Shown piece by piece: positions 18,001-26,979 of a stretch of DNA of 33,666 bases. The notes under the pieces were generated by a model. The model worked only from the letters and a program-made list of their open reading frames with translations. It did no database searches and was not told where the DNA came from. A program made the position numbers and the translations under genes. The stretch is from NCBI GenBank assembly GCA_005887895.1, contig VBPC01000269.1, positions 1 to 33,666 on the forward strand, read 5' to 3'. This DNA is from Candidatus Rokuibacteriota bacterium. GTDB lineage: Bacteria > Methylomirabilota > Methylomirabilia > Rokubacteriales > CSP1-6. Position 1 is the stretch's first letter, and each line of letters opens with the position of its first letter.

Positions 18001-18123
18001 CTCCTTGATCTTCAGGGACGTCGCCGCCGCCTCGACGGGGGCGAGATCGATGCCGGTGCCGGCCGCTACGCCGGCGGCCGTCGCGCCGGAAAACTTGAGG
18101 AAGTCACGCCGCGATAGACTCAT
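15031..18123 (-). CDS. fdhA: Selenocysteine-containing formate dehydrogenase catalytic subunit (in-frame UGA = Sec192)
   Basis: 1030 aa when UGA at 17548-17550 is read as selenocysteine. It oxidises formate to CO2 on a molybdenum or tungsten bis-MGD centre in the periplasm. The start SLSRRDFLKFSGATAAG is a TAT signal; Cys49, 52, 56 and 84 (CPYCAVGC, GRLCPKG) bind a [4Fe-4S] cluster. The reading HQARV-U-HSATVPALGTTFGRGAM matches the selenocysteine site of E. coli FdnG. Both sides of the UGA are in the same frame, and a SECIS-like hairpin follows at the right distance. Ordinary gene callers will split this into 17548-18126 and 15031-17526. The ATG at 18123 has GGAGG six bases before it. SelA, SelB, SelD and tRNA-Sec must be encoded outside this window. 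Confidence 0.96.
17518..17550 (-). promoter_or_regulatory. UGA selenocysteine codon and bacterial SECIS hairpin in fdhA
   Basis: Reading the minus strand, UGA (17550-17548) is followed by 11 nt and then GGTCCCAGCTTTGGGGACC (17536-17518): a perfect 6-bp stem GGTCCC/GGGACC with loop AGCTTTG. E. coli fdhF also has 11 nt between the UGA and its GGUUGC..GCACC hairpin. Bacterial SECIS elements lie directly after the codon and bind SelB, so position and shape both fit. The loop sequence differs from E. coli, as expected for a lineage-specific SelB. Confidence 0.88.
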
Positions 18124-18175
18124 CACAACCCTCCTTGCCAGAGGCGGTCGATGATGACCGGGCGAGAACCGTGGC

Positions 18176-18454
18176 TCACCACTCCGGAGAGGTCAGTTCC
18201 TCCCAGACTCGACGAACCACGACGATTCGCTCGGGCCGGCCGGATGCTTCCTCGATCTTGACGATGTCGCCGGCGTTCAGCGCCGCGAGATCGGGCCCAG
18301 TGCCCTCGTCGGTCACGACGAGCGTGCGCTCCGAGCACGACAGATCCGTGCAGACTTCGGCTTCGCCCTTGATGCGGAGACGCCGGCGTCCGGGATCGAC
18401 GCCGACCACGACGAAGCGGCTCTGCTGCAGCCAGTCGGTGAGGCTTTGACTCAT
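18176..18454 (-). CDS. Small unknown protein leading the formate dehydrogenase operon
   Basis: 92 aa; I do not recognise the family. The ATG at 18454 has an ideal ribosome site (GAGGAGG, six bases away) and lies about 39 nt after a good promoter, so it is very probably translated. The sequence alternates beta-like runs (FVVVGVDPGRRRLRIKG, RTLVVTDEG, GDIVKIEEASGRPERIVVVR) with one cysteine pair CTDLSC; no signal or membrane segment is seen. The shape suggests a small beta-barrel (SH3-like), which is a guess. fdhA starts 52 bp downstream, so a role in assembly or control of formate dehydrogenase is possible. Confidence 0.8.
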   Translation of the reverse strand: MSQSLTDWLQQSRFVVVGVDPGRRRLRIKGEAEVCTDLSCSERTLVVTDEGTGPDLAALNAGDIVKIEEASGRPERIVVVRRVWEELTSPEW

Positions 18455-18499
18455 CGTCGACCTCCTCGGGCCACGGGCGTGGCGAAAACGACTGCGAGC

Positions 18500-18529
18500 A
18501 TCGTAGGTGGTCGGACCGCTCGGTGTCAA
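18500..18529 (-). promoter_or_regulatory. Candidate promoter of the formate dehydrogenase operon
   Basis: The minus strand has TTGACA (18529-18524), a perfect -35, 18 bp before TACGAT (18505-18500), four of six to the -10 consensus. The start would be near 18493, about 39 nt before the small 92-aa gene. Prediction from sequence only. Confidence 0.62.
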
Positions 18530-18555
18530 CATGCGCATACGCCAAGACGCGCATG
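18530..18555. promoter_or_regulatory. Inverted repeat abutting the fdh -35 box, possible operator
   Basis: CATGCGC (18530-18536) and GCGCATG (18549-18555) form a perfect 7-bp inverted repeat with a 12-bp centre. It touches the upstream edge of the -35 box of the fdh promoter, the usual place for an activator dimer. Half-site centres are 19 bp apart, about two helical turns. The protein that would bind is unknown. Confidence 0.4.
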
Positions 18556-18597
18556 ATTGTGAAAACTTGGGCGAACCTGTTGCGGCCGAGCGGCGAT

Positions 18598-18930
18598 TCA
18601 GACTGTCGGGGCGCCGGGTTCGTGACGCTCGGCGTCATCGACCGGAGCGTAGAGCCGGTATCGGTCGTCCAGGAGCGCGGCGGCGTCCTCGGACCGGCCC
18701 GTCTCGAGCAGCGCCATGATCCGAGCGCTGGTCGCCAGGTCGACGACCGGCGCGTCGATCAGCGGATTGTAGAGCCGGGCCAGCTCCTTCAGGATTTGCC
18801 CCACCCTGCCGGCGTCGGTGCCGAGCTTGGCCCGCGCCTCGTGGAAGAGATCGAGGGCGTAGTCGTCGCGCTTGTCCTTCTGGCGGAAGCCGCGCCGGTA
18901 GGCCCGGGCCTCGGGCGACTCCTCAGCCAC
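18598..18930 (-). CDS. Unknown small helical protein coupled to fdhD
   Basis: 110 aa from a GTG at 18930 that lies 8 bp inside the end of fdhD. I do not recognise it. It is charged and helical (EARAYRRGFRQKDKRDDYALDLF, then VGQILKELARLYNPLID, SARIMALLETGRSEDAAALLDD), with no cysteine, signal or membrane segment. The overlap with fdhD and the fdh operon just downstream suggest a formate dehydrogenase connection. The ribosome site is weak, and an alternative longer frame begins at 18981 within fdhD. Confidence 0.55.
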   Translation of the reverse strand: MAEESPEARAYRRGFRQKDKRDDYALDLFHEARAKLGTDAGRVGQILKELARLYNPLIDAPVVDLATSARIMALLETGRSEDAAALLDDRYRLYAPVDDAERHEPGAPTV

Positions 18931-19714
18931 CCGCCGCTCGCACCGGCGCGTCGAGGACGACCGCGTCCCCCGCGTAGACATTGAGGCCGTCGGGTCGCAC
19001 GTAGCCGCAGACGGTCACCCCGAGCTGCTCGGCCAGGGCCACCGCCATCTCGGTCGGCGACGTGCGCGAGGCGATCACGGGCACCCCCATGCGCGCGGCC
19101 TTGAGCAGCATCTCCGAGGACACCCGCCCCGTCGACAACAGCAGGCGATCCTCGGTGGCAATCCCGCGCCGCAGCGCTTCGCCCTTCACCTTGTCGACCG
19201 CATTGTGACGGCCCACGTCCTCGGCCACGATCAGCAGTCGGTCGGCGTCGGCCAGCGCGGCGCCGTGGATGCCGCGCGAGCGTTGATAGTGCAGCGCGGC
19301 CTGGAAGAGATCCTTCATGCGCGCGGCCAGCTCCGTCGGCCGTACGCGCAGGCGCGAGTGCAGCCGCGGAAACAGCCGGTGGTCGATGCGGAACGTGATG
19401 CCGCCGCCGCAGCCGGACGTCAGGATGCGCTCGGTGGGCAGCGTCACCGGGTGCGTCAGCGTGACCTCCGCCCGCCCGTCGACCGGCGAGATCTCCAGGC
19501 GCGCGATCTCCGCCGGATCGCCGATGACCTTTTCCATCCACAGGTAGCCGGTCACCAGCGACTCCAGCCCCATCGGCGAGCAGAGCAGCGTGAGGAACTT
19601 TTCGCCGTTGACGAAGACGCTCAGCGGCTGCTCGCGGACGACCTCGCCGGCGACTTCGACCACGCGACGCCCTCTGACCTGAAGATACGTTCGCATGCTG
19701 ATCCGCAGCCTCAT
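18923..19714 (-). CDS. fdhD: FdhD, sulfurtransferase for formate dehydrogenase activation
   Basis: 263 aa. FdhD passes sulfur from the cysteine desulfurase to the bis-MGD cofactor of formate dehydrogenase. Signatures present are REQPLSVFVNG, CSPMGLESLVTGYL, AEDVGRHNAVDKVKGEAL and STGRVSSEMLLKAARMGVPV. The sulfur-carrying site reads TSGCGGGITF: Cys102 is kept, but the second cysteine of the usual CxxC is glycine (105). Two ATGs compete: 19714 (full length) and 19696 (MRTYLQ); neither has a strong ribosome site. It is separated from truA by 55 bp containing a hairpin and overlaps the small unknown gene downstream. Confidence 0.95.
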   Translation of the reverse strand: MRLRISMRTYLQVRGRRVVEVAGEVVREQPLSVFVNGEKFLTLLCSPMGLESLVTGYLWMEKVIGDPAEIARLEISPVDGRAEVTLTHPVTLPTERILTSGCGGGITFRIDHRLFPRLHSRLRVRPTELAARMKDLFQAALHYQRSRGIHGAALADADRLLIVAEDVGRHNAVDKVKGEALRRGIATEDRLLLSTGRVSSEMLLKAARMGVPVIASRTSPTEMAVALAEQLGVTVCGYVRPDGLNVYAGDAVVLDAPVRAAGG

Positions 19715-19723
19715 TCTAACGTT

Positions 19724-19749
19724 GGAGGGGGCGAGACGCCCCCGAACCT
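19724..19749. repeat. Hairpin between truA and fdhD, possibly a degenerate repeat copy or terminator
   Basis: GGGGGCG (19727-19733), loop AGA, CGCCCCC (19737-19743) is a perfect 7-bp stem. Outside it, GGAGG and CCTCC can also pair. Read on the minus strand (GGAGGTTCGGGGGCGTCTCGCC, cut here into GGAGGTTC and GGGGGCGTCTCG) it resembles the second half of the dispersed hairpin repeat. It may end or stabilise the truA transcript, but there is no T-run after it. Confidence 0.45.
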
Positions 19750-19769
19750 CCGCGGGCGACCTTCCCGGA

Positions 19770-20558
19770 TCAGTACAGGACGCGAACCAGGAACAGCCCG
19801 TGGGCGGGGGCGGTGGGCCCGGCCAGGGTGCGATCGCCGTCGCGCAGGACGTCGGCCAGCCAGCCGGGGTCGCGAGCGCCGCGGCCGACCTCGACCACGC
19901 TGCCCACGATGTTGCGCACCATGTGATGCAGGAAGCGGTCGGCCGATACCAGGATGGCCACGCGGGACTTCCGGGTCAGGACGTGCACCGCGCGCACCCG
20001 GCAGACGGGATCGGCCTCGCGTCCGGGCGCCGCGCAGAACGCGCTGAAGTCGTGGCGGCCGCGCAGCGAGGCCAGCCCCGCGCGCATCGCCTTCAAATCG
20101 AGGCGCGCCGCCACGTGCCAGGCCCACCGCCGGGCGAGCGGCGACGGCACGCTCGCGTTGTCGACCAGGTAGAGATAGCGCTTGCCACGCGCGGCCCGCC
20201 GGGCGTCGAAGCCGGGGGCGGCCTCGGCCACGGCGACGACGCGGATCTCCCTCGGCAGATGGGCGTTGAGCGCCGCCTGCAGCGTCGCCGCCGACAGCGC
20301 TGACTCCCCGGTGACCGAGACGGTCTGGCGGAGCGCGTGGACGCCGGCGTCGGTCCGGCTGGCTCCGACGACGCGCACGTCTCCCGCCATGAGGCTCCGG
20401 ACGGCCTCGATCAGCGCTCCCTGCACGCTCACGACGTTGGGCTGGACCTGCCAGCCGTGAAACCCCGTGCCGTCGTAGGCAAGGACCAGGCGGTAGGTGC
20501 GCGTCAGGCTCAGTGCGGCGGCCGGCGCGAGACGCGGCTCGGGAAGAACGTCAGCCAC
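19770..20558 (-). CDS. truA: tRNA pseudouridine(38-40) synthase
   Basis: TruA makes pseudouridine at positions 38-40 of the tRNA anticodon arm. YRLVLAYDGTGFHGWQVQ, the catalytic aspartate in GASRTDAGVHA, ARGKRYLYLV, GRHDFSAFCA and RFLHHMVRNIVGSVVEVG are all family motifs. The start is unclear: homology should begin near TRTYRLVLAYDG at about 20505, but no ATG, GTG or TTG lies there. The nearest standard start is GTG 20558, 49 bp inside the preceding gene; a CTG at 20513 overlapping that gene's TGA (CTGA) would give 247 aa and fit the family better. I give the outer limit. Confidence 0.93.
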   Translation of the reverse strand: MADVLPEPRLAPAAALSLTRTYRLVLAYDGTGFHGWQVQPNVVSVQGALIEAVRSLMAGDVRVVGASRTDAGVHALRQTVSVTGESALSAATLQAALNAHLPREIRVVAVAEAAPGFDARRAARGKRYLYLVDNASVPSPLARRWAWHVAARLDLKAMRAGLASLRGRHDFSAFCAAPGREADPVCRVRAVHVLTRKSRVAILVSADRFLHHMVRNIVGSVVEVGRGARDPGWLADVLRDGDRTLAGPTAPAHGLFLVRVLY

Positions 20559-20827
20559 ATGACCGCGACCAGGAGGAAGAGCGTGATATTGAAGACGGTT
20601 CCCCACGGGATGCGGGTCAGCAATCCCTCGTCGTCGCTCCGCTGCAGCCACTGCCCGCGCTCGCCGTCCTTGGGCTCGTAGTGGCCCGCCGTGTAGCCGC
20701 CGAGCGCATCAATCACCCGGACGACCTGCGGCACTCCCGCGTAGGCGACGACCACGATGGTGAGGAGCACGGCGAGGTTGAACCGCGCGTGGCGCCAGGT
20801 CCGCCGGTACAGGCGTGGCCGGGACAT
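20510..20827 (-). CDS. Small two-helix membrane protein of unknown function
   Basis: 105 aa. Two hydrophobic segments, about residues 16-36 (FNLAVLLTIVVVAYAGVPQVV) and 75-95 (VFNITLFLLVAVMWLTFF), frame a polar loop with HYEPKDGERGQWLQR. I recognise no family. The ATG at 20827 follows AGGGA and lies 5 bp after the asd stop, so it is read in the same operon. Its end overlaps or abuts the truA start. The basic N-terminus (RPRLYRRTWRHAR) would stay in the cytoplasm by the positive-inside rule. Confidence 0.72.
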   Translation of the reverse strand: MSRPRLYRRTWRHARFNLAVLLTIVVVAYAGVPQVVRVIDALGGYTAGHYEPKDGERGQWLQRSDDEGLLTRIPWGTVFNITLFLLVAVMWLTFFPSRVSRRPPH

Positions 20828-20832
20828 CGTCC

Positions 20833-21840
20833 CTAGCTTCGGAGCACGAGCTCCGCGATCTGCACCGCGTTCGTCGCGGCCCCCTTGCGCAGCTGATCGC
20901 CCACCACCCAGAAGTTCAGAGCGCGCGGGTGCGAGAGGTCCTCGCGCACGCGGCCCACGAAGCAGTCGTCCTGGCCCTCGACGGCGATCGGCATTGGATA
21001 GCGCTGCTCGGTGGGTTCGTCCCACACGCGCAGCCCCGGAAAGCCGGCGAAGAGGTCACGCGCGCGCGTCGCGCTGATCTTCTCCTCGGTCTCGGCGTTG
21101 ACCGCCACCGAGTGGCACGTGAACACGGGCACCCGCACGGTGGTCGGCGCGATCGCCAGGTCGGGCAGCTCGAGGATCTTGCGCGTCTCGTTGACGAGCT
21201 TGTGCTCCTCGCCGGTGTAGCCGTCGTCGGCGAACCCGTCGATGGCCGGGATGAGGTTGAACGCGATCGGATGCGCGAAGTGGCGCGGCGTGACGCTCTC
21301 GCCGCGCGCCCACGCCAGCGTCTCCTCGCGGAGCGCCGCGATGCCGTTCACGCCGGCACCGGAGACCGCCTGGTAGGACGTCGCCACCACCCGCCGCAGC
21401 CGGCCAGCGTCGTGCAGCGGCTTGAGCGGCATCACGGTCACGATGGTGGTGCAGTTCGGGCTCGCCAGGATGCCGCGATGCCCGCGCACGGCGTGCGGGT
21501 TGATCTCCGGCACGATCAACGGCACCTGGCGATCCATGCGCCAGGCGTTCGACTTGTCGATGACGATCGCGCCCGCCTTCACGATGAGCGGGGCGTATTC
21601 CCTCGACTGCGCCGAGCCGGCCGAGCAGATCGCGATATCCACGCCCCGGAAGGCGGCCGCCTCGAAGCGCAGGACCGGCACCGCCTCGCCGGCAAACGTC
21701 ACCGTCTTGCCGACCGAGCGCTCGGACGCGAAGCAGCGCAGCTCGCGGACCGGGAACTTGCGCTCCTCGAGGATCCGCAGGGTCGTCTGCCCGGCGGCCC
21801 CGGTCGCCCCGACGACGGCGACGGTCACGCCGCCGGCCAT
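20833..21840 (-). CDS. asd: Aspartate-semialdehyde dehydrogenase
   Basis: 335 aa. It reduces aspartyl phosphate to the semialdehyde that feeds lysine, threonine, methionine and peptidoglycan synthesis. The nucleotide-binding start VAVVGATGAAGQTTLRIL, the catalytic Cys130 in ASPNCTTIV, and SYQAVSGAG are family signatures. I use the ATG at 21840, which overlaps the leuB stop as TGATG; a GTG one codon earlier also exists. It is the common follower of leuB in many bacteria. Confidence 0.97.
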   Translation of the reverse strand: MAGGVTVAVVGATGAAGQTTLRILEERKFPVRELRCFASERSVGKTVTFAGEAVPVLRFEAAAFRGVDIAICSAGSAQSREYAPLIVKAGAIVIDKSNAWRMDRQVPLIVPEINPHAVRGHRGILASPNCTTIVTVMPLKPLHDAGRLRRVVATSYQAVSGAGVNGIAALREETLAWARGESVTPRHFAHPIAFNLIPAIDGFADDGYTGEEHKLVNETRKILELPDLAIAPTTVRVPVFTCHSVAVNAETEEKISATRARDLFAGFPGLRVWDEPTEQRYPMPIAVEGQDDCFVGRVREDLSHPRALNFWVVGDQLRKGAATNAVQIAELVLRS

Positions 21841-22940
21841 CACCCGCGCTCCACGTCGCGCACGATGAGCTCGCCCATGTCCTTGGTGCCGACGATCCGC
21901 TCGCCGGCGGCGGCGATGTCGCGCGTGCGGTGCCCCTGCTCCAGCACCCGCCGGACGGCCGCCTCCACCCGATCCGCCTCCCGACCCATGCTCAAAGAGT
22001 ACCGCAGGAGCATCGCCGCCGACAAAATGGCCGCGATCGGGTTGGCGATGCCCTTGCCGGCGATGTCGGGCGCGGTGCCGTGCACCGGCTCGTAGAGCCC
22101 GACCGGGACGCCGCCGGCCCCCGCCACGCCCAGCGACGCCGACGGGAGCATCCCCATCGAACCGGCCAGGATCGCCGCCTCGTCCGACAGGATGTCGCCG
22201 AAGGTATTCTCGGTGACGATCGTGTCGAACTGCGTGGGCTTCTGGACGAGCGCCATGGCACAGTTATCGACCAGAACGTGGTCCAGCGTGACGTCCGGAT
22301 ATTCCTTCCCGATCTTCGTCACGACCTCGCGCCAGAGCTGCGAGACGGTCAGCACGTTGGCCTTGTCCACCGAGGTCAGCCGCTTCTTCCGCTTGCGGGC
22401 CACCTCGAAGCCGACCCGGGCCACCCGCTCGATCTCGGGCGTGGTGTAGACCATCGTGTTGACGCCGCGCTCGCCGCCCCCGGCCAGCGGCGCGCGCCCG
22501 CGCGGCTCGCCGAAGTAGAGGCCGCCGGTCAGCTCACGGATCACCATGATGTCGGTGCCTTCGACGACCGACCGCTTCAACGGCGAGGCGTCGACCAGCA
22601 TCGGAAAGCAGGTCGCGGGACGGAGATTCGCGTAGAGGTCCAGTTCCTTGCGCAGGGCGAGCAGCCCGCGCTCGGCCCGCTGCTCCTGCGGGAGGTGGTC
22701 CCACTTGGGCCCGCCGACGGAGCCGAACAGGATGGCGTGGGACGAGCGGCAGAGCGCGAGGGTCGGCGCCGGCAGCGGCTGGCCGGTGGCGTCGATGGCG
22801 CCGCCGCCGACGAGGGCTTCCTCGAACTCGAACGAGGCGCCGGCGGCCTTGCCCACCGCGCGGAGGACGCGAACGGCCTCCGCCACGACCTCCTGCCCGA
22901 TGCCGTCGCCGGGCAGCACGGCGATCCGATAGGTGCTCAT
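21840..22940 (-). CDS. leuB: 3-isopropylmalate dehydrogenase
   Basis: 366 aa. It oxidatively decarboxylates 3-isopropylmalate in leucine synthesis. The start [59 protein letters not shown] and [23 protein letters not shown] are textbook LeuB motifs. The ATG at 22940 lies 7 bp after the leuA stop; a GGAGG within the end of leuA is about 13 nt upstream. leuC and leuD are not in the window. Confidence 0.97.
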   Translation of the reverse strand: MSTYRIAVLPGDGIGQEVVAEAVRVLRAVGKAAGASFEFEEALVGGGAIDATGQPLPAPTLALCRSSHAILFGSVGGPKWDHLPQEQRAERGLLALRKELDLYANLRPATCFPMLVDASPLKRSVVEGTDIMVIRELTGGLYFGEPRGRAPLAGGGERGVNTMVYTTPEIERVARVGFEVARKRKKRLTSVDKANVLTVSQLWREVVTKIGKEYPDVTLDHVLVDNCAMALVQKPTQFDTIVTENTFGDILSDEAAILAGSMGMLPSASLGVAGAGGVPVGLYEPVHGTAPDIAGKGIANPIAAILSAAMLLRYSLSMGREADRVEAAVRRVLEQGHRTRDIAAAGERIVGTKDMGELIVRDVERG

Positions 22941-22947
22941 CGCGGTC

Positions 22948-24492
<1,545 letters not shown>

Positions 24493-24505
24493 GGTGGCTA
24501 CCCCC

Positions 24506-25294
24506 CTAGTGCGATTCCTTGGCCGGCTCGGCGGTGGCGCCGGCGGGCGGCCGGCCTACGATCACGCGGCGGGCCGGGCCCGAGAGCGCGGATCCGCCGA
24601 AGACGAGGAACAGGAAGATCTCGTGCATGGTCGCCACGACCATGACGGCCAGCACGACGACCAGCAGCGTCTCGAGCGGGCGCCGGCGCGCGAAGTCGAC
24701 TTCCTTGAACGACCAGTAGCGGAACGTCGACACCATCAGCAGCGCCAGCACGTAGCTGGTGATCGCCAGGGCGACGCGGACCGCCCGGGTCGGCTCCTCA
24801 CCCTGCAGCAGGATCACCGTCGAGGCGGCCACGCCGGCGGCCGCCGGCGTCGACAGCCCGATGAAGAAGCGGCGATCCACCGTGCCCGTCTGCACGTTGA
24901 AGCGGGCCAGCCGCAACGCGCCACACACGAGGAACAGGAAGGCGCCGAACCAGGCCGCCCGTCCGAGCGGCTGCAGCGCGAACGAGTAGAGCAGGAACGC
25001 GGGCGCCACGCAGAAGGAGATCACGTCGGCCAGCGAGTCGTACTCCACGCCGAACTGGCTGGTGGCCTTCATGAGCCGGGCCACGCGCCCGTCCAGCAGG
25101 TCCATGATCATCGCCACGAAGATCGCCAGCGCGGACTCGGTCCACCGGTGCTCGACCGCCAGCAACATCGACAGGAAGCCGCAGAAGAGGTTGCCGGTGG
25201 TGAGCAGGCTCGGGAACAGGAAGATGCCTTGCCGCCGCCGCTCGCGCAGCTCGTGCCACGGCCGCCGCCTCAGCCGCTTGCCTCGTCGAATCAC
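24506..25294 (-). CDS. pssA: CDP-diacylglycerol-serine O-phosphatidyltransferase
   Basis: 262 aa integral membrane enzyme that makes phosphatidylserine. The CDP-alcohol phosphotransferase motif is complete: D65-x2-D68-G69-x2-A72-R73-x8-G82-x3-D86-x3-D90. FPSLLTTGNLFCGFLSM before it and several later helices (VALAITSYVLALLMVS, LLVVVLAVMVVATMHEIFLF) fit the Bacillus-type PssA. The start is GTG 25294, preceded by a strongly basic tail (RRGKRLRRR). Pairing with psd just upstream completes a two-gene route to phosphatidylethanolamine. Confidence 0.95.
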   Translation of the reverse strand: MIRRGKRLRRRPWHELRERRRQGIFLFPSLLTTGNLFCGFLSMLLAVEHRWTESALAIFVAMIMDLLDGRVARLMKATSQFGVEYDSLADVISFCVAPAFLLYSFALQPLGRAAWFGAFLFLVCGALRLARFNVQTGTVDRRFFIGLSTPAAAGVAASTVILLQGEEPTRAVRVALAITSYVLALLMVSTFRYWSFKEVDFARRRPLETLLVVVLAVMVVATMHEIFLFLVFGGSALSGPARRVIVGRPPAGATAEPAKESH

Positions 25295-25322
25295 CGGGCG
25301 CCACCCGCGGGCCCGGCTCTGC

Positions 25323-25949
25323 TCATGTCAGGACCCCGATCACGGTCTGGCCGCCGCGCAGGTGCTCCCCGGCGCGCACGGTGACCTCGGTGGAGCGCGG
25401 CATGTAGCAGTCGGTGCGCGAGCCGAACCGGATCATGCCGAACCGCGCACCGGCGTCGAGCTTGTCGCCGGGAGCGACGTAGCACACGATCCGGCGGGCG
25501 ACGATGCCGGCGATCTGCACCACGGTGACCCGGGCGTGCTCGCCCTGCAGCCGGACGGCGCAGCGCTCGTTGCGCTCGGCGCCGGGATCGTACGCCGCCG
25601 TGAATCCGCCGGCCGTGTACAGCACCTCGCTCACCACGCCGCTGATCGGCGCCCGGTTGATGTGGACGTCGAGCGGGGAGAGGAAGATCGCCACTCGCAC
25701 CGACGGCCCCACGAACGGGTCGACAGCGTCGTCGACGGAGATCACCCGGCCGTCGGCCGGGGCCAGGACGCCGTTGGCCACGACCGGAATCGCCCGCTCG
25801 GGGTCGCGGAAGAACCCGGCGCAGGCGGCGGCCGCCGCCGCGAACGGCAGCGCCAGCCGCCGGTGGCCGAGCAGCGCCAGCCCGACGGCGAGGGCGCCCG
25901 GGATCGCGACGAACGGCCAGCCCTCCCGCGCGATCGGAACCTTGCTCAT
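25323..25949 (-). CDS. psd: Phosphatidylserine decarboxylase, short pyruvoyl type
   Basis: 208 aa proenzyme that turns phosphatidylserine into phosphatidylethanolamine. Self-cleavage should occur between Gly176 and Ser177 in MIRFGSRTDCYMP, leaving a pyruvoyl group on the small subunit. FFRDPER, ADGRVISV and FLSPLDVHINRAP are further family motifs. Two N-terminal hydrophobic stretches anchor it. The length fits the short Psd class. Of two adjacent ATGs (25952 and 25949) I use 25949, which overlaps the ilvC stop as TGATG. Confidence 0.95.
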   Translation of the reverse strand: MSKVPIAREGWPFVAIPGALAVGLALLGHRRLALPFAAAAAACAGFFRDPERAIPVVANGVLAPADGRVISVDDAVDPFVGPSVRVAIFLSPLDVHINRAPISGVVSEVLYTAGGFTAAYDPGAERNERCAVRLQGEHARVTVVQIAGIVARRIVCYVAPGDKLDAGARFGMIRFGSRTDCYMPRSTEVTVRAGEHLRGGQTVIGVLT

Positions 25950-26953
25950 CATTCTCTCGGTGGCTTGATCCACGACATCATCGCCCGCAGGCGCCGGCCG
26001 ACGTCCTCGATCTGGTGGTCGGCGTCGCGCTTGCGCATGGCCAGGAAGCCGGCGCGGTTGGCCTGATTCTCCAGCACCCACTCGCGGGCGAACTGGCCGG
26101 ACTGGATCTCGCCCAGGATCTTCTTCATCTCGGCCTTGGTCTGGTCGGACACCACCCGCGGCCCTCGCGTGTAGTCACCGTACTCGGCGGTGTCGGACAC
26201 CGAGTAGCGCATGTAGGCCAGGCCGCCCTGGTAGAACAGGTCCACGATCAGCTTCATCTCGTGCATGCACTCGAAGTACGCCACCTCCGGCTGGTAGCCG
26301 GCCTCGACGAGCGTTTCGAAGGCGGCCTTGATCAGGTGCGAGATCCCTCCGCACAGCGTCGTTTGCTCTCCGAACAGGTCGGTCTCGGTTTCCTCTTTGA
26401 AGGTGGTTTCGATGACGCCCGCCCGCGTGCAGCCGAAGCCCTTGCCGTAGGCGAGGGCCATGTCCCGCGCCTTGCCGGTCACGTCCTGCTGCACGGCGAC
26501 CAGCGCCGGCACGCCGGGGCCCTGCGTGAAGAGGTCACGCATCACGTGGCCGGGCGCCTTCGGCGCGATCATCGTGACGTCGACGTCGGCCGGCGGCACG
26601 ACCTGGTTGAAGTGGATGTTGAAGCCGTGGGCGAACATCAGCATTTTGCCCTTGCCGAGACCGGCGCGAACGGATTCCTCGAAGACCTGCCGCTGGGTCT
26701 GGTCCGGCAGCAGGATCATGACGACGTCACCCAGGCGGGCGGCGTCGGCCACCGGCGCCACCTTGTGGCCGTCCTTCTCCGCGCGGGCCCAGCTCTTGCC
26801 GCCCTTGTAGAGGCCGACCACGACGTCCTGACCGGAGTCCTTGAGGTTGAGCGCGTGGGCGTGGCCCTGGCTGCCATACCCGATGATCGCGATCTTCTTG
26901 CCCTTGAGGAGGCCGAGGTCGGCGTCCTGGTCGTAGTAAATCTTGGCCGGCAT
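25949..26953 (-). CDS. ilvC: Ketol-acid reductoisomerase (NADP+)
   Basis: 334 aa, class I length. It isomerises and reduces acetolactate or acetohydroxybutyrate in valine and isoleucine synthesis. The Rossmann motif [51 protein letters not shown] and [12 protein letters not shown] are all present, as is the metal-binding C-terminal knotted domain ([16 protein letters not shown]). A good ribosome site (AAAGGAA) precedes the ATG. It lies 26 bp after ilvN and overlaps psd. Confidence 0.97.
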   Translation of the reverse strand: MPAKIYYDQDADLGLLKGKKIAIIGYGSQGHAHALNLKDSGQDVVVGLYKGGKSWARAEKDGHKVAPVADAARLGDVVMILLPDQTQRQVFEESVRAGLGKGKMLMFAHGFNIHFNQVVPPADVDVTMIAPKAPGHVMRDLFTQGPGVPALVAVQQDVTGKARDMALAYGKGFGCTRAGVIETTFKEETETDLFGEQTTLCGGISHLIKAAFETLVEAGYQPEVAYFECMHEMKLIVDLFYQGGLAYMRYSVSDTAEYGDYTRGPRVVSDQTKAEMKKILGEIQSGQFAREWVLENQANRAGFLAMRKRDADHQIEDVGRRLRAMMSWIKPPRE

Positions 26954-26979
26954 GCTCGTGTGTTCCTTTCCTGAAAGTG

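Noticed and set aside
18598..18981. 127-aa start (18981) for the small gene after fdhD
   Set aside because: The added residues are Arg/Ser-rich antisense-like sequence inside fdhD; GTG 18930 gives a coherent protein.
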